From Candidatus Zipacnadia bacterium (GTDB lineage: Bacteria; Armatimonadota; Zipacnadia; Zipacnadales; UBA5352), in NCBI GenBank assembly GCA_029821735.1, contig JALGSU010000017.1, positions 1 through 64,000 on the forward strand: a stretch of DNA of 64,000 nucleotides, read 5' to 3'. A model generated the notes under the pieces. The model had not been told where the DNA came from, did no database searches, and worked only from the letters and a program-made list of their open reading frames with translations. This document shows positions 26,991-36,811 of the stretch, piece after piece. Position numbers and translations under genes: made by a program. The number at the start of each line of letters is the position of its first letter. Position 1 is the first letter of the stretch.

Positions 26991-28316
26991 CTTGTCCGCC
27001 GGGCACTCTCTCAATACACCACTTGACACCACGAAGGATACCTGAACGCAACCGCCGGGGCAATAGGCGGACAGAACGCCGGTGCTCTTCGCCTCGGGCG
27101 ATACGAACCGCCGCTTTCCGGTCCGAGGCAGTCTCAAAGCGCAGTCCGTATCTCAAAGTGTCCATACACTGATCCGTCGTACGCTGATCAGCAGTCGCGG
27201 CGGTGCTCAAACAGGCTCGCGGAAGCACTCGCGGAGCGTCTGGCCGCAACTGTGCGAAGGCTTCTGCGTTCGCCCGACAGCTCTTGCGCCGCTGCTCCAG
27301 GTGGTGCGCGCGCAGCATGTCATCCACTGGCGCGGGCTCAAGATGCAGAGCGTTGCTTGCTGACTCTATGACGCGTCTACCCCGCCCTGTGCGAACCAGC
27401 ACTGCGGAGAGCCCTCTTCAGCATACGGTGCACCGTAGCCATCGCCGCAGGCAATGTCCGCGAGCACGTTGAGCTTGTCGAAGCACAATCGACATCGGGC
27501 CGGCGTGTACAGGTCTTTTCGCCGCATCCGTTCATCTCGATCGATGAAGACCGCATTGCCGCCTCCATCCTGCACATAGACGTCTCCGGGCCACCCGTGC
27601 TCTCCCTTGTGTCTATACTCGAACTGCCTGATCGGCGTCTTGGCGCCGGCGATCTCAATCAACCGATCGACGATGAGCGGCGAGAGAGTCCGCTCGCAGA
27701 ACAGACCAACCCGAATGATGTCAGGGAAACCGTCACCAAGCAGGCGTGCAAAGTGGTCGATGCCGTGCAACTGACAGGGAAGACCCACCACCGCAATCCG
27801 CTCAAACTGCATCAGTTCACGCAGCCGCTCGTTGAGTGCAACTGGGCAGTAACGCGATCTCTGTGATCGTCCGAGGTCCTCCGGTGCGTGCGCGATGAAC
27901 GCTTCGTGCTTCAGAGGGTCGTCGGGAGACCAACGAGTCAAGAGCGCTGCCTGCACGGTGGCAGTCCTCAATAGGTGCTCGACGAGCGCGGTCACAACAC
28001 CTCCACTGGCACCATCTTGGCGAGTACGAGGCGCTTGCGCCCAGCCCCAGTATGCATCGACAATACTACCCACGAACGGATCGGGAAGTGCGTCAAAAGC
28101 CTGCTCGCTCTCGTCCGTCAGGATGGCGCCTGGGCACGTCCGCAGACACAGGCCGCAGCCGGTGCAAGCCTCCTCGGGCGTCATCTGGGCAGTTAGGAGC
28201 CCCGCTGCCGTCTCGGTCATGGCAAGGGCATCTGTAGGACAGACGGCCACACAGGTGCCGCAGCCGCAGCAGAGGTAGTTCGAGACAACGGCTGCTACAA
28301 CGTTTCGCCGGGTCAT
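26962..28316 (-). CDS. Coenzyme F420 hydrogenase/dehydrogenase beta-subunit-like ferredoxin protein, frameshifted
   Basis: The N-terminus has two 4Fe-4S clusters of the ferredoxin type: CCGCGTCVAVCPTDAL and CTGCGLCLRTCPG. The FrhB/FdhB-like domain follows (DGASGGVVTALVEHLL, VVGLPCQLHGI, CRLCFDKLNVLADIACGD). The frame stops at 27366, but VLVRTGRGRRVIESASNALH, the expected next part of the family, continues in the next frame to 26962. A one-base indel near 27397 separates them. The start overlaps the stop of the pyruvyl transferase gene (ATGA). These two families are commonly adjacent in polysaccharide loci. The redox partner and real reaction are unknown. Confidence 0.78.
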
Positions 28317-29602
28317 ATGCTGCTGTGCTCCCGGATGAGCGCAACGGTCTCATCAAGCACCTGGCGCGCAGACACCTCGTGGTGAGGCACGCCCTCTTCG
28401 AGTGCCTCGACCATGCGCGCCCTGCTCTCCCAAGCATGATCACACAGGTCAACTAGCGAAATGTCGCCCAGGTCCTCGTGCTCCAGTACGTAATCGCCTA
28501 AATCCACGCTCCGCATAAGTTGGCGGTACTTGTGGGACCATGAAACAGAGACAACAGGCACTCGGAGCGACATTGCAGCCACGATACTGTGAAATCGCGA
28601 ACTCACGAGCAGGTCCACTTCTCCGATCATCGCCTTAAGTTCCTCGGAGGAGTATTGACCGACTGCGGCACACACTGTGCCGGCGTCGCAAGCCCCGTCA
28701 ACGATGAGCCTGCACAGGTAGCGATCGTCTGGCACCGCGTGCGGGCGAGACTTGATCTCATGCGGCATGACCGCGACTTGACAGCCGACCTCGTTGGCGA
28801 AGTGGCGGGCAACGTCGACAAGCGCGCGGACATACAGGTTGTCGGGGCCCGTGCCGGCTGCTCGCTCGTAGACGCGCATGTTGGGCACGATGCCGATCAG
28901 TGGTGATCCGTCGGGTCGGACGCCAATATCGCCGAGAAGACGACGCCCGGTCTCGGGGGAAGCGCCCTCGAATGTGAACGCGATGTCGCTAGCCAGAGCG
29001 ACCTTGTCCGGGGAGAATGATGGGAGCCCTTCGAGCCATTCCAAAGACTCGCGGTCTCGCACATAGACCCTCCGTGCGCGCCGCAGATTTGCATCCGCCA
29101 CCTCCCGGGCCTGGCGCCTCTCCAACGGGCCCCAGACCGCGGGAAGATAGAAGAACGGCAGGCCAAGGGCGCTCAGCACCTCAAGATCGGTCATGGCGAC
29201 ACGGGCAGCGCGGGATCTCAGGTGGGCCAAACCGGTCAGTTGAGGTCCACGGAATTGGTGATCTCCTACGGCATACCCGCTGATATCAACTACCGCATCC
29301 ATCCTGAAATCGGTGCCAGACGCGGCTCCAAGCCAGCCGACACGAACGCGCCGTGGCGCGAACGTACTCAAGTGATTGGCCGCAGCGCTGGCGAGCCGTC
29401 GGAAACGCCCTCTGTAGTTCAGGCCTATTCTGGGTTGTAGGCCTCTGAGTTCCTGAGGCGACCAGTGGTCATTGGGTGAGGCGTCAAGCAGGCCCTGAGC
29501 TTCGGGGATCTGCGATATGATCCCTCGCTGGACACAGCGGATCATCGCCTCGGCGCCTTTGTTGACGAAGGCGGCACCCACTACCAGTATCTTGTAGTTC
29601 AT
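28313..29602 (-). CDS. Polysaccharide pyruvyl transferase family protein
   Basis: This family adds ketal-linked pyruvate from phosphoenolpyruvate to sugars. The start MNYKILVVGAAFVNKGAEAM is characteristic (G-x-x-NxGxEA), and LVSSRFHSIVAAMSLRVPVV is the conserved C-terminal substrate-binding motif. Length is 429 residues. ATG 29602 overlaps the flippase stop (ATGA) and follows AAGGAG, so the much longer open frame upstream is not used. Translation is coupled on both sides: flippase, pyruvyl transferase, ferredoxin protein. Pyruvate would add negative charge to the glycan. Confidence 0.88.
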   Translation of the reverse strand: MNYKILVVGAAFVNKGAEAMIRCVQRGIISQIPEAQGLLDASPNDHWSPQELRGLQPRIGLNYRGRFRRLASAAANHLSTFAPRRVRVGWLGAASGTDFRMDAVVDISGYAVGDHQFRGPQLTGLAHLRSRAARVAMTDLEVLSALGLPFFYLPAVWGPLERRQAREVADANLRRARRVYVRDRESLEWLEGLPSFSPDKVALASDIAFTFEGASPETGRRLLGDIGVRPDGSPLIGIVPNMRVYERAAGTGPDNLYVRALVDVARHFANEVGCQVAVMPHEIKSRPHAVPDDRYLCRLIVDGACDAGTVCAAVGQYSSEELKAMIGEVDLLVSSRFHSIVAAMSLRVPVVSVSWSHKYRQLMRSVDLGDYVLEHEDLGDISLVDLCDHAWESRARMVEALEEGVPHHEVSARQVLDETVALIREHSSI

Positions 29603-31119
29603 CGCGTACCCCACTCCTTGTCGTGCGCGGCGATGCCGCCTTCGGTGCCACGACGAATGCTCAACATTTCTCGCCCCACCGCTCGGCATCGGGGGCAAGG
29701 TCCCCACATAATTGCAGACGCGACGACCAAGCCGACCGCAAGCGTCCCGCCCAGAACGATCCACGGATCGTTGTCTCGCGCCAGAAGGAAACTCCTGGCC
29801 AGTGTGGACAGAGAAACGGCAAGCAGAGAAATCAGCAGCGGCTCCCGGATGGCATGCGCGTAGTCGCGGAGCCCAAAACCCGAGCAGGCATAGAGAAGCT
29901 GTGCGTTTAGGGACCAGATAACCACGGTAGCGGCGAGCGTAGCCCAGGCTACCCCGAGAATCCCCCACCGGCTGCCGAACACGGCACCCCCAAACAGCGT
30001 CGCCGCGTAGACCCCATTACGCCAGACTTGGGAATTGACTGCGCCGAAACCCTTGGGCAGCATGGCAGCCGGATTTGCGAGCACCCGCAATGCTCCGGCT
30101 CCCGCCATGATCTGCGCCGGCAACACTGATGGACCCCAGTGCGGGCCGAGCAGCAGTGGAATCAACTCTGGGGCGGAGACCGCGAAGATCGCGAGTGCGG
30201 GGAACGCTAATGCGGAGACGCCGGTGAGCACTCTTCCCATAACGTTTTTGGCTCGTTGGGGATCTCCCTGAAGACTGGCGAACACGGGAAACAACACCGA
30301 TGACACCAGACCGCCGATGACGCCGAGAGGCGCGTGAACGAGCGTGAATGCCCTCGTGTAAAGACCGAGCGCCGTGCTGTCAAGCCAGCGCCCAACCACC
30401 AAGTAGTCTATCTTCTGTGCTGCGTAGTTCATTATGCCGACGCCGGTTGCTCCCGCCCCAAAGCTCAGCAGGTCCCTTGACCCTCGCAGCGACGGGATCA
30501 GTGGTGGGACATAGCGGGTGATGATGCAGATGGCCACTGTGCCGATGGCGGACGATGCCAGCAACGCCCAGACCAGACTCCAGTAGCCATAGCCCAGGAC
30601 GGCGCAGGTGATGCCGACCCCACCCGAGACAATCGTCCCAGCCAAGCCAGCGATGAACGGACGCTTGAAGTCAAGCTCCCGCTGCAGCAGCGAACGCGGG
30701 ACCACGCCAAACGGTGAGATCAGGAATGACAGCGCCATGATGCGCAGGACAGGGACCATCCGCTCATCCCTGAAATACTCCCCCGCATAAGGAGCTGCGA
30801 GATAGATGGCCACGTAGAGCAGGCCCGCCATAATCAGCGTGACCCAGAAAGCCGATCGCTTGTGCTCCTCGCCCAGCTCAGGGCGCTGCACCAGCGCCTG
30901 GCCGAAGCCGAGGTCGCGGAAGACGCCTGCGAGTCCGGTGACGATGCCCGCCATACCGATGATTCCGAAATCATCGGGCATGAGCAGCCGCGCAAGGATA
31001 ATGCTGGTGACGATCTGAATGCCCTGGCTGGAGAACTGACTCAGTGCGCGCCAGCCGACGGCCGTGCGGGCGCGGGCGCCGATGTTGTCGTCAGCCATCT
31101 CTCGGGGTTCCTCGGTCAT
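29599..31119 (-). CDS. Oligosaccharide flippase (Wzx, MOP superfamily)
   Basis: This polytopic membrane protein moves the lipid-linked repeat unit across the inner membrane. The start ARTAVGWRALSQFSSQGIQI and LARLLMPDDFGIIGMAGIVT are typical of the PST/WzxC branch, and LGFGQALVQRP and QRELDFKRPF are conserved. The sequence predicts 12 to 14 membrane helices over 506 residues. ATG 31119 is used; ATG 31098 is possible. It is the first gene of the minus-strand block and has a promoter candidate 60 bases upstream. Confidence 0.9.
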   Translation of the reverse strand: MTEEPREMADDNIGARARTAVGWRALSQFSSQGIQIVTSIILARLLMPDDFGIIGMAGIVTGLAGVFRDLGFGQALVQRPELGEEHKRSAFWVTLIMAGLLYVAIYLAAPYAGEYFRDERMVPVLRIMALSFLISPFGVVPRSLLQRELDFKRPFIAGLAGTIVSGGVGITCAVLGYGYWSLVWALLASSAIGTVAICIITRYVPPLIPSLRGSRDLLSFGAGATGVGIMNYAAQKIDYLVVGRWLDSTALGLYTRAFTLVHAPLGVIGGLVSSVLFPVFASLQGDPQRAKNVMGRVLTGVSALAFPALAIFAVSAPELIPLLLGPHWGPSVLPAQIMAGAGALRVLANPAAMLPKGFGAVNSQVWRNGVYAATLFGGAVFGSRWGILGVAWATLAATVVIWSLNAQLLYACSGFGLRDYAHAIREPLLISLLAVSLSTLARSFLLARDNDPWIVLGGTLAVGLVVASAIMWGPCPRCRAVGREMLSIRRGTEGGIAAHDKEWGTR

Positions 31120-31175
31120 TTGATCGGGTTACTCTTTCCCGCAGCGCGAACGCGCTTGCCGTCTCTCACTGTGCG

Positions 31176-31204
31176 AGTATAGTGATTGCTGCTATTTGGC
31201 ACAA
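31176..31204 (-). promoter_or_regulatory. Promoter candidate for the flippase-led minus-strand block
   Basis: Reading leftwards, TTGTGC (31204-31199) and TATACT (31181-31176) are 17 bases apart. The -10 box matches consensus at five of six positions and the -35 box is weak. The leader would be about 50 bases. Confidence 0.5.
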
Positions 31205-31364
31205 TTCGCTGTGTTTCTGGGAATGCCTTCATGCGAGAGCATGTTCGCGGAGATTTAATCGCGCAGACGGGAGGAATATGTCATGCCAGCCGCGCAATAC
31301 AACACGACCTGCCTGCATAAGATGCCGCTAGTCGCGGAAGACGAGGAAGACACCTGCATTGACG

Positions 31365-32687
31365 ATGGCAGACATCTGGGCTCTCTTGCTGATGCTCGCC
31401 GGCGGCCTGTTCATATGGTGGCTGGCGGGCCGAAGCGCCGAGGGCCCTGACAACTCGTTCCTGCAACGCGCAGTAGCTTGGACCTTCGCGCTCCGTGTGG
31501 CGTGGTCAGTATTCCAGCACAAGATATGCACGGCTGCATGGAGCATGTTTGCTGCTGATGCGATCGCACGCTACTATAAAGGCCGCCACGGTGCTCAGTT
31601 GTGGCACGATGGGATGTGGACGCCGCACTTGCCCCAGACGCTCAAGGAGGCCCATTCGCTGCTGGTTGGTCTGAAGACCGTCGTGCTGATCTACATCTTC
31701 GGGCCCAGTCCCATGGTACCCGAGGCGTTGGTGATCACGCTCAACGTCAGCATCTGCATCGCAGTCTACCTGATCTGTAGGCATATCGGGTGTACTAGAA
31801 TCGCCACTCGTGCCGCGGTCCTCTTCAGCGCCTTCCTCCCCTCCCTGGTCTTCTGGTCGACCCAGGACCTCAAAGACCCGGTAACAGCAACCTGCATCGC
31901 TTGGGCTATGCTGGGCATGCTGAAGGTCGGCCAGAAAGCCCACGGTGGCTATCTGCTTCTGCTCATCGGGGCGGATTTCGTCGCCGTCGTCTATCGGCCC
32001 TACGTCGGGATCCTGCTGATGGTGGGGCAGGGCCTGGCAGTGGCGTACAGCCTCCGACTGCCCCAGACGACATTTGGCCGCATGGCTCGTGTGGCACTTT
32101 TCGCCCTCATGGCGCCGGTTGTGCTCTATTTCGGTGTTCAGGAGATGAAGTCTACATATGGTGAGGAGATGGGTCTGCAGTGGGCGGTGGACAGCTCCAC
32201 GGCTTTCCGAGACCGCGGCTTGGCAGGTGGGATCAGAGGCTCGGAGTATGCGATCCCATTGAATGCGTCAACACCGACGCAAGCCATCATACAGTTGCCG
32301 CTGCGAGTGCTGTTGCTGATCCTGTCGCCAATCCCGTTCTTCCCGGGCACACTCAGGCGAATGCTCGTTTACCCGGAGATGTGGTTTGTCTACTTCTACG
32401 TCGTGCCCAGATTTGCGGCTGGCGTTGGCGAGGTATGGCGAAAGAACAGACCTGTCTTGTTCGCGATACTACTCACCATCGCGCCGATCATCGTGTCCTA
32501 CGCGCTCAAGACGGCTGTGAGCGGCGAGGCCATTCGGATGCGGTCTCAGTTCATGCCCATCCTCCTGATCTTCGCGGGGATTGGTCATGCGGTGGTTCTG
32601 CGCAGACGCGCAGAGCGAAAGAGTGAGTTGATGCAACGCAGGTCGGGCGCGGTCGGGACCGTTGGATACGGGGCCGAAGCCAAGTAG
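31365..32687 (+). CDS. Polytopic membrane protein, Wzy-like polymerase candidate
   Basis: The protein is hydrophobic throughout, with about ten predicted membrane helices. The stretch FSAFLPSLVFWSTQDLKDPV resembles a motif seen in many uncharacterised O-antigen polymerase-like or GT-C-like proteins of polysaccharide loci. A large loop follows the central helices (STAFRDRGLAGGIRGSEYAI). It is the only unassigned large membrane protein in a locus with Wzx, Wza and Wzc homologues, so the polymerase role is the best guess. ATG 31365 is used; TTG 31359 is the extended start. A strong ribosome site (GGGAGG) precedes ATG 31283 in another frame, so the true N-terminus is uncertain. Confidence 0.6.
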   Translation: MADIWALLLMLAGGLFIWWLAGRSAEGPDNSFLQRAVAWTFALRVAWSVFQHKICTAAWSMFAADAIARYYKGRHGAQLWHDGMWTPHLPQTLKEAHSLLVGLKTVVLIYIFGPSPMVPEALVITLNVSICIAVYLICRHIGCTRIATRAAVLFSAFLPSLVFWSTQDLKDPVTATCIAWAMLGMLKVGQKAHGGYLLLLIGADFVAVVYRPYVGILLMVGQGLAVAYSLRLPQTTFGRMARVALFALMAPVVLYFGVQEMKSTYGEEMGLQWAVDSSTAFRDRGLAGGIRGSEYAIPLNASTPTQAIIQLPLRVLLLILSPIPFFPGTLRRMLVYPEMWFVYFYVVPRFAAGVGEVWRKNRPVLFAILLTIAPIIVSYALKTAVSGEAIRMRSQFMPILLIFAGIGHAVVLRRRAERKSELMQRRSGAVGTVGYGAEAK

Positions 32688-32915
32688 AAGTACGTTAGCG
32701 TGCCACGAGCCACGTGTATCGAATTGCCGCAAATATCCACAATAACAGCAGCGATTTGTGGTAAGATAGCGCTAAATAGAGTAACCTCTCGGCAGGTCCT
32801 GAGACTGTCGAGACCGAATAGCTCACAAGACCCGTGGCTCGCCCGGGGAATCGGTTGACGCGACTGCTTAGTTTCCCCGACGTCGCATGCCGGAAATGTC
32901 CGTAGGGAGGGTGTA

Positions 32916-34397
32916 ATGGCACGTCAAGTCACTGAAGCGTCTCAGGAGGCGAGGGCCGGATCGTCCCTCGTGTGCCCCCCCTTGCGCACATTGTTCTTCG
33001 GTATGTGTGCCCTCATTCTGGCATCAATCGCCACGGCTCAGCCGCTTGAGGCCCCCGTATACCGCATCCGCGCTGGCGATTCACTGAGCATCGCGGTGGC
33101 CGGTCAGCCCGAGTGGAGCCTGCAGGTCAATGTGCGACCCGACGGGCGCATCACCTACCCCGCGACCGGCGAGATCGAGGTCGCCGGCCTGACGCTCGAG
33201 CAACTGACCGAGGTCCTGGAGCGCGCGCTTGGGCCCGATGGGCGCCATCTGCGCAATCCACAGGTCTTCATTAACATCACGCGCATGCGCACGCTGGTCG
33301 CTTACGTGCTCGGCGCCGTCAAGCAGCCCGGCGCGGTCGAGTTGCCGCGCGGCGCCAGTCGTCTCGCCACAGTACTCACGATGGCCGGAGGTATCGCGCT
33401 CGAAGGAGACCCAACGCAGGTGACGCTCTACAGGAGCGACGGTACGAGCACGGCGATCGACCTCGAAACTCAGTTGACCGGCGATGCCGAACGGACTGTT
33501 GTCCATTCCGGCGACGTGGTAGTGGTCCCTCAGAACGTGATACACTTCATCGGGGTCCTCGGTGCGACCGCGCAGACTGGGCAGATCCCCCTCTCGCCAC
33601 GCCAGAGCGAGATCGATATGCTGTCCCTGCTTGTCCAGATCGGTGGTATCAGCGAGGGCGCCGACCGCAACCGGGCGCTCATCCTCCGTGAGGACGGCGA
33701 GGTCGAGGCCGTGGCGCTGGGCAAAGTGCTCACCCGCCAGATCGGGCCACCTCTGCTGCACGGCGGCGACGTGCTCTGGGTGCCGCCCGCGCCCGATGCC
33801 CAGTACTTCGCAGTCACCGGTGCGGTGACAACAGGCGGGCGTTTCGAGCGCCGCGAGGGTATCACGCTGGCTGACGCCATGGCGCTGTCCGGCAAGCTCT
33901 CCGAGGTCGCCGACCCCGAACGCGTGATGATCATCCACGCCAATGGCGACAAGGAAACACTCAACATCCTGCCCATGCTACAGGGGGAGGACACGGAGAT
34001 GGCCCTCAAGCCGATCCAGCCCGACGATATCGTGCTCGTGCCAACCCGTGACAAGTCTTACGTGATACTTGGTGCCGTAGGCCACCCGGGGTTCTTCCTC
34101 TGGGACGAGGACACTCGGCTGGCCGATGCGCTCGCGAAAGCCGGTGGGCCTATTGAGCGCGCGGCAGCGATGGCCAAGGTGATCCTGGTGCGGCGGAGCG
34201 AAGAGGGCGGCAACCCCACCGTGCTGCAACTTGATGCCCGCAAGCTCCTGCAGGGCGAGAACGAGGCAGCCAACTGGAAGCTGATGCCGGGCGATACGGT
34301 ATACGTGCCCGCGAAAGACGAGAAGAACTGGTATGACAGGTTCGACAACCCACTCTCGCTACTGGGCCTGTGGGGCACACTGGAAAGGGTCTTCTAG
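32916..34397 (+). CDS. Polysaccharide export protein with SLBB domains (Wza-like)
   Basis: A signal peptide (LFFGMCALILASIATAQP) is followed by the Poly_export domain (YRIRAGDSLSIAVAGQPEWS, VRPDGRITYPATGEIEVAGL). Several SLBB repeats follow, beginning at VAYVLGAVKQPGAVELPRG, VIHFIGVLGATAQTGQIPL, FAVTGAVTTGGRFERREG and YVILGAVGHPGFFLWDED. It has no lipobox Cys, unlike Escherichia coli Wza, so it may form a periplasmic ring that partners a separate barrel. The YjbH protein two frames downstream is a candidate. ATG 32916 follows GGGAGG. It opens the export block, with a 228-base leader region upstream. Confidence 0.9.
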   Translation: MARQVTEASQEARAGSSLVCPPLRTLFFGMCALILASIATAQPLEAPVYRIRAGDSLSIAVAGQPEWSLQVNVRPDGRITYPATGEIEVAGLTLEQLTEVLERALGPDGRHLRNPQVFINITRMRTLVAYVLGAVKQPGAVELPRGASRLATVLTMAGGIALEGDPTQVTLYRSDGTSTAIDLETQLTGDAERTVVHSGDVVVVPQNVIHFIGVLGATAQTGQIPLSPRQSEIDMLSLLVQIGGISEGADRNRALILREDGEVEAVALGKVLTRQIGPPLLHGGDVLWVPPAPDAQYFAVTGAVTTGGRFERREGITLADAMALSGKLSEVADPERVMIIHANGDKETLNILPMLQGEDTEMALKPIQPDDIVLVPTRDKSYVILGAVGHPGFFLWDEDTRLADALAKAGGPIERAAAMAKVILVRRSEEGGNPTVLQLDARKLLQGENEAANWKLMPGDTVYVPAKDEKNWYDRFDNPLSLLGLWGTLERVF

Positions 34398-34888
34398 TGA
34401 ATCGCACGGTTGCGTTGATGCTGATCGCAATCCTCCCTGCGACGGGCTGCCCGTTTGCGGGGGCGGACTCGGCGGCCGGGCGCGTACCTGACATCGAGCG
34501 GTACGTCTCGGCGATGCGCCAGAACCTGGCGGACGCGGGCATTATGGTGCGCCGGATCGATTCGCTGAGGCGCGAGTTGCTTGTCGAGTATGCACTGAGT
34601 AGCGCTGACGTCTCACCGGAGTTTGCGTTGGGTGCCGTCCTCACACTCGCGCGACCCATCGCCGATGACGTTGAGGCGATCCGGGCACGGCATATGGCGG
34701 ACGGCAAGAAGCTGCTGGAGCTGTCAGTGCCGCCTGCCCAAGTCGACAGCGTGCTTGCCTCAAGCGTTGGCGAGGACGCGAGGGCACGCATCGACGCTCT
34801 GCTCGCCGAGACGCTCGCCGCGTGGAGACGCGTCCGCCGGCGACTCTCATCATCCAGGGGGATGTTCCGGTCCCGGCGTCGGACGTAG
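34397..34888 (+). CDS. Secreted lipoprotein-like segment, probable N-terminus of the YjbH protein
   Basis: GTG 34397 overlaps the stop of the export gene and gives a signal sequence with a lipobox-like end (TVALMLIAILPATGCPF). About 140 residues of helical sequence follow (IERYVSAMRQNLADAGIMVR). From about 34819 the frame turns arginine-rich (RRVRRRLSSSRG) and stops at 34888, while the YjbH reading begins at 34822 in the next frame without any signal peptide. One indel near 34819 would fuse the two into a single secreted protein. Alternatively it is a separate small lipoprotein. Confidence 0.6.
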   Translation: MNRTVALMLIAILPATGCPFAGADSAAGRVPDIERYVSAMRQNLADAGIMVRRIDSLRRELLVEYALSSADVSPEFALGAVLTLARPIADDVEAIRARHMADGKKLLELSVPPAQVDSVLASSVGEDARARIDALLAETLAAWRRVRRRLSSSRGMFRSRRRT

Positions 34889-36762
34889 TGACCCCAACTC
34901 AAGCGCGCACGACCGACCCGCGCGTGACCCAGGCAACAGCACAGCCAGCGACCACCCCGCCGCAGACCGTTGTCGCGTCGTCCGAGGACGCGGGAGCCCT
35001 GGCACAGAGCGTGTTGGCCGGGCTGCGCGAGGCCGACCTGGAGAACATCACCATCGCCCATGACGCTGACGGGCAATGGATAATCGGGGTCGAGAACCGT
35101 ACCTACCGCAGCGATCTGGATGCGGCTGCGGCGGCGTTGGAGCAGATCGCCAGCGTGCTGCCGCCGGGTCCCTTGATGCTGCGCCTGAAGCGGCATGACG
35201 TAGTGGTCTGCCACGTATGTGTGGACTTGGCCGATTACGTCAAGCTGCAGGCGGGCCTGATGTCGGCGGAGTCGTTGGCGGATACATGGGACGTCAAGCC
35301 CGGCGCCGGTCAGGCAGTCGGGCCGGTGCAACTGCTGGCCAGCGGCAACCAGAGCTACTGGCGCACCGACCTGAAGCTTCGCCCCGCGGTGGAGTATCAG
35401 ATCGGTCTGGAGACTGACCCGTTTGAGAGCGACTACTTCCTGCTGACCAATCTCGAGACCACGGTCGGCAAGGGCCTGTCCGCGGACCTGCGATTCGCGA
35501 CGCAGGTCACGTCCGACGCAGACGTCGAGATGGACCGGGCGCTGCTCACGTGGACTGGTTGGCCATGCACTGATTTGCTCGCGACTACTTCGATCGGCAA
35601 GTTCCGCGATGAAATCTACGGATACTATGGCGAACTTCAGTTCGGCGGCGAGAACCACCGCGTCGGTGCGGTCGGTTCGTTGACCCATATGAACGCCAAT
35701 TTCGATCCCTTCGACAAGTGGGAGCAGGCGTTCGCTTACTATGAGTATGACTGGGGCCAACTCGGCCTGCAGTCCCGTCTCGGTTACGGGAAGTTCCGCG
35801 AGAGCGGTGACACCGGCTTCACGCTGTCGCTGCGGAGACGATTTGGCGAGAGTGTCATCGAGGCGCAAGCGGTGAAGACCAACGATGGTGATGAGGGCCT
35901 GACGTTCGGGCTCTCCATACCGTTCGGATCGTCGAGGGCTTCGAGCCCTGATCGGCTGAGGGTGCGCACCGACACTGCTGTTTCCGCCGAATACCTGTCG
36001 AATTTCGCCGTCCAGGGCGACTACCTTCAGGGCCCGCATGATCTCGACAGCTTCCGGGGCGAGTTGTCCGCGTCGTACCTGCAGCATCACGGACAGCGCC
36101 TGCTCGACGAGCCGAACGGCGTCACAGCGCCGGACTGGCCGGTGGCGCCAAGCTTCGAGGGCACGAGCGGCCTGCTGCGCATACCGACCGCGGATGTCGC
36201 GCCTGAGGGGCGACTGCTGACAGGCATCTCATATATGGACCGGGGCCACTCGAAGGTGCGAAGCGCGGACACCGATGCGATGCCGACGTTCATCGGGGCG
36301 GGCTTCCTGCCCAACCTGGAGTTGGTCGGACGGCTGACGTTCTTCCACGACGTGAAGGCGTTCAGCTGGAACTACAACTTGGACCGGAGCTTCAACGCGC
36401 ATTACCGGATCAAGCCGCAGCGTGGTGCCTGGAACCCCGCGCTGGCAGTTGGCGTTCAGGACGTCAGCTACGGGACGACCACTTCGTACCTTGGTCAGGC
36501 AGAGTATATTGTCGGGACGTGGCGCCACGACAACTGGCGTGCTCACCTCGGTTTCGGCACCGGGCGCTATGAGCCGGTCTTCGGGGGAGTCGACTTGGCT
36601 CTCACCGGCGAGCACAGGGTCCATCTGATGGCGGACTATGATTCGGACTACGTCAACACAGGTCTGAGGGTGTTCCTCGGGGACTGGGGCACGGCGAGCA
36701 TAGGTCTGCTCGGCATGGAGGACATCGCGGGTGCGGTGACTTTCCAGACGGACCTTCGATGA
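34822..36762 (+). CDS. YjbH-domain outer-membrane exopolysaccharide protein
   Basis: The C-terminal region carries the YjbH pattern: FEGTSGLLRIPTADVAPEGR, GISYMDRGHSKVRS, then FIGAGFLPNLELVGRLTFFH and VGVQDVSYGTTTSYLGQAEY. These are alternating beta strands of a barrel-like protein. An upstream segment (about residues 60-350) also contains barrel-like strands (DYFLLTNLETTVGKGLSADL). YjbH proteins belong to exopolysaccharide export loci. This frame begins at GTG 34822 without a signal peptide, which the overlapping upstream segment seems to provide. It is followed by the Wzc-like kinase gene 50 bases later. Confidence 0.78.
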   Translation: METRPPATLIIQGDVPVPASDVVTPTQARTTDPRVTQATAQPATTPPQTVVASSEDAGALAQSVLAGLREADLENITIAHDADGQWIIGVENRTYRSDLDAAAAALEQIASVLPPGPLMLRLKRHDVVVCHVCVDLADYVKLQAGLMSAESLADTWDVKPGAGQAVGPVQLLASGNQSYWRTDLKLRPAVEYQIGLETDPFESDYFLLTNLETTVGKGLSADLRFATQVTSDADVEMDRALLTWTGWPCTDLLATTSIGKFRDEIYGYYGELQFGGENHRVGAVGSLTHMNANFDPFDKWEQAFAYYEYDWGQLGLQSRLGYGKFRESGDTGFTLSLRRRFGESVIEAQAVKTNDGDEGLTFGLSIPFGSSRASSPDRLRVRTDTAVSAEYLSNFAVQGDYLQGPHDLDSFRGELSASYLQHHGQRLLDEPNGVTAPDWPVAPSFEGTSGLLRIPTADVAPEGRLLTGISYMDRGHSKVRSADTDAMPTFIGAGFLPNLELVGRLTFFHDVKAFSWNYNLDRSFNAHYRIKPQRGAWNPALAVGVQDVSYGTTTSYLGQAEYIVGTWRHDNWRAHLGFGTGRYEPVFGGVDLALTGEHRVHLMADYDSDYVNTGLRVFLGDWGTASIGLLGMEDIAGAVTFQTDLR

Positions 36763-36811
36763 GCGAAGCGATACGGGCGCATTGGCCTCACGGCCTCTGC
36801 AGGGAGAGAGC

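Noticed and set aside
28313-29968. Longer pyruvyl transferase starting 366 bases upstream
   Set aside because: The extension lies within the flippase gene and has no protein-like composition, while ATG 29602 has an ATGA overlap and a ribosome site.
34150-36090. Antisense open frame of 646 codons over the YjbH and export genes
   Set aside because: It is long only because the GC-rich plus-strand coding frames lack stops on the complement. The composition is Arg/Gln/His-rich without domains or a ribosome site.
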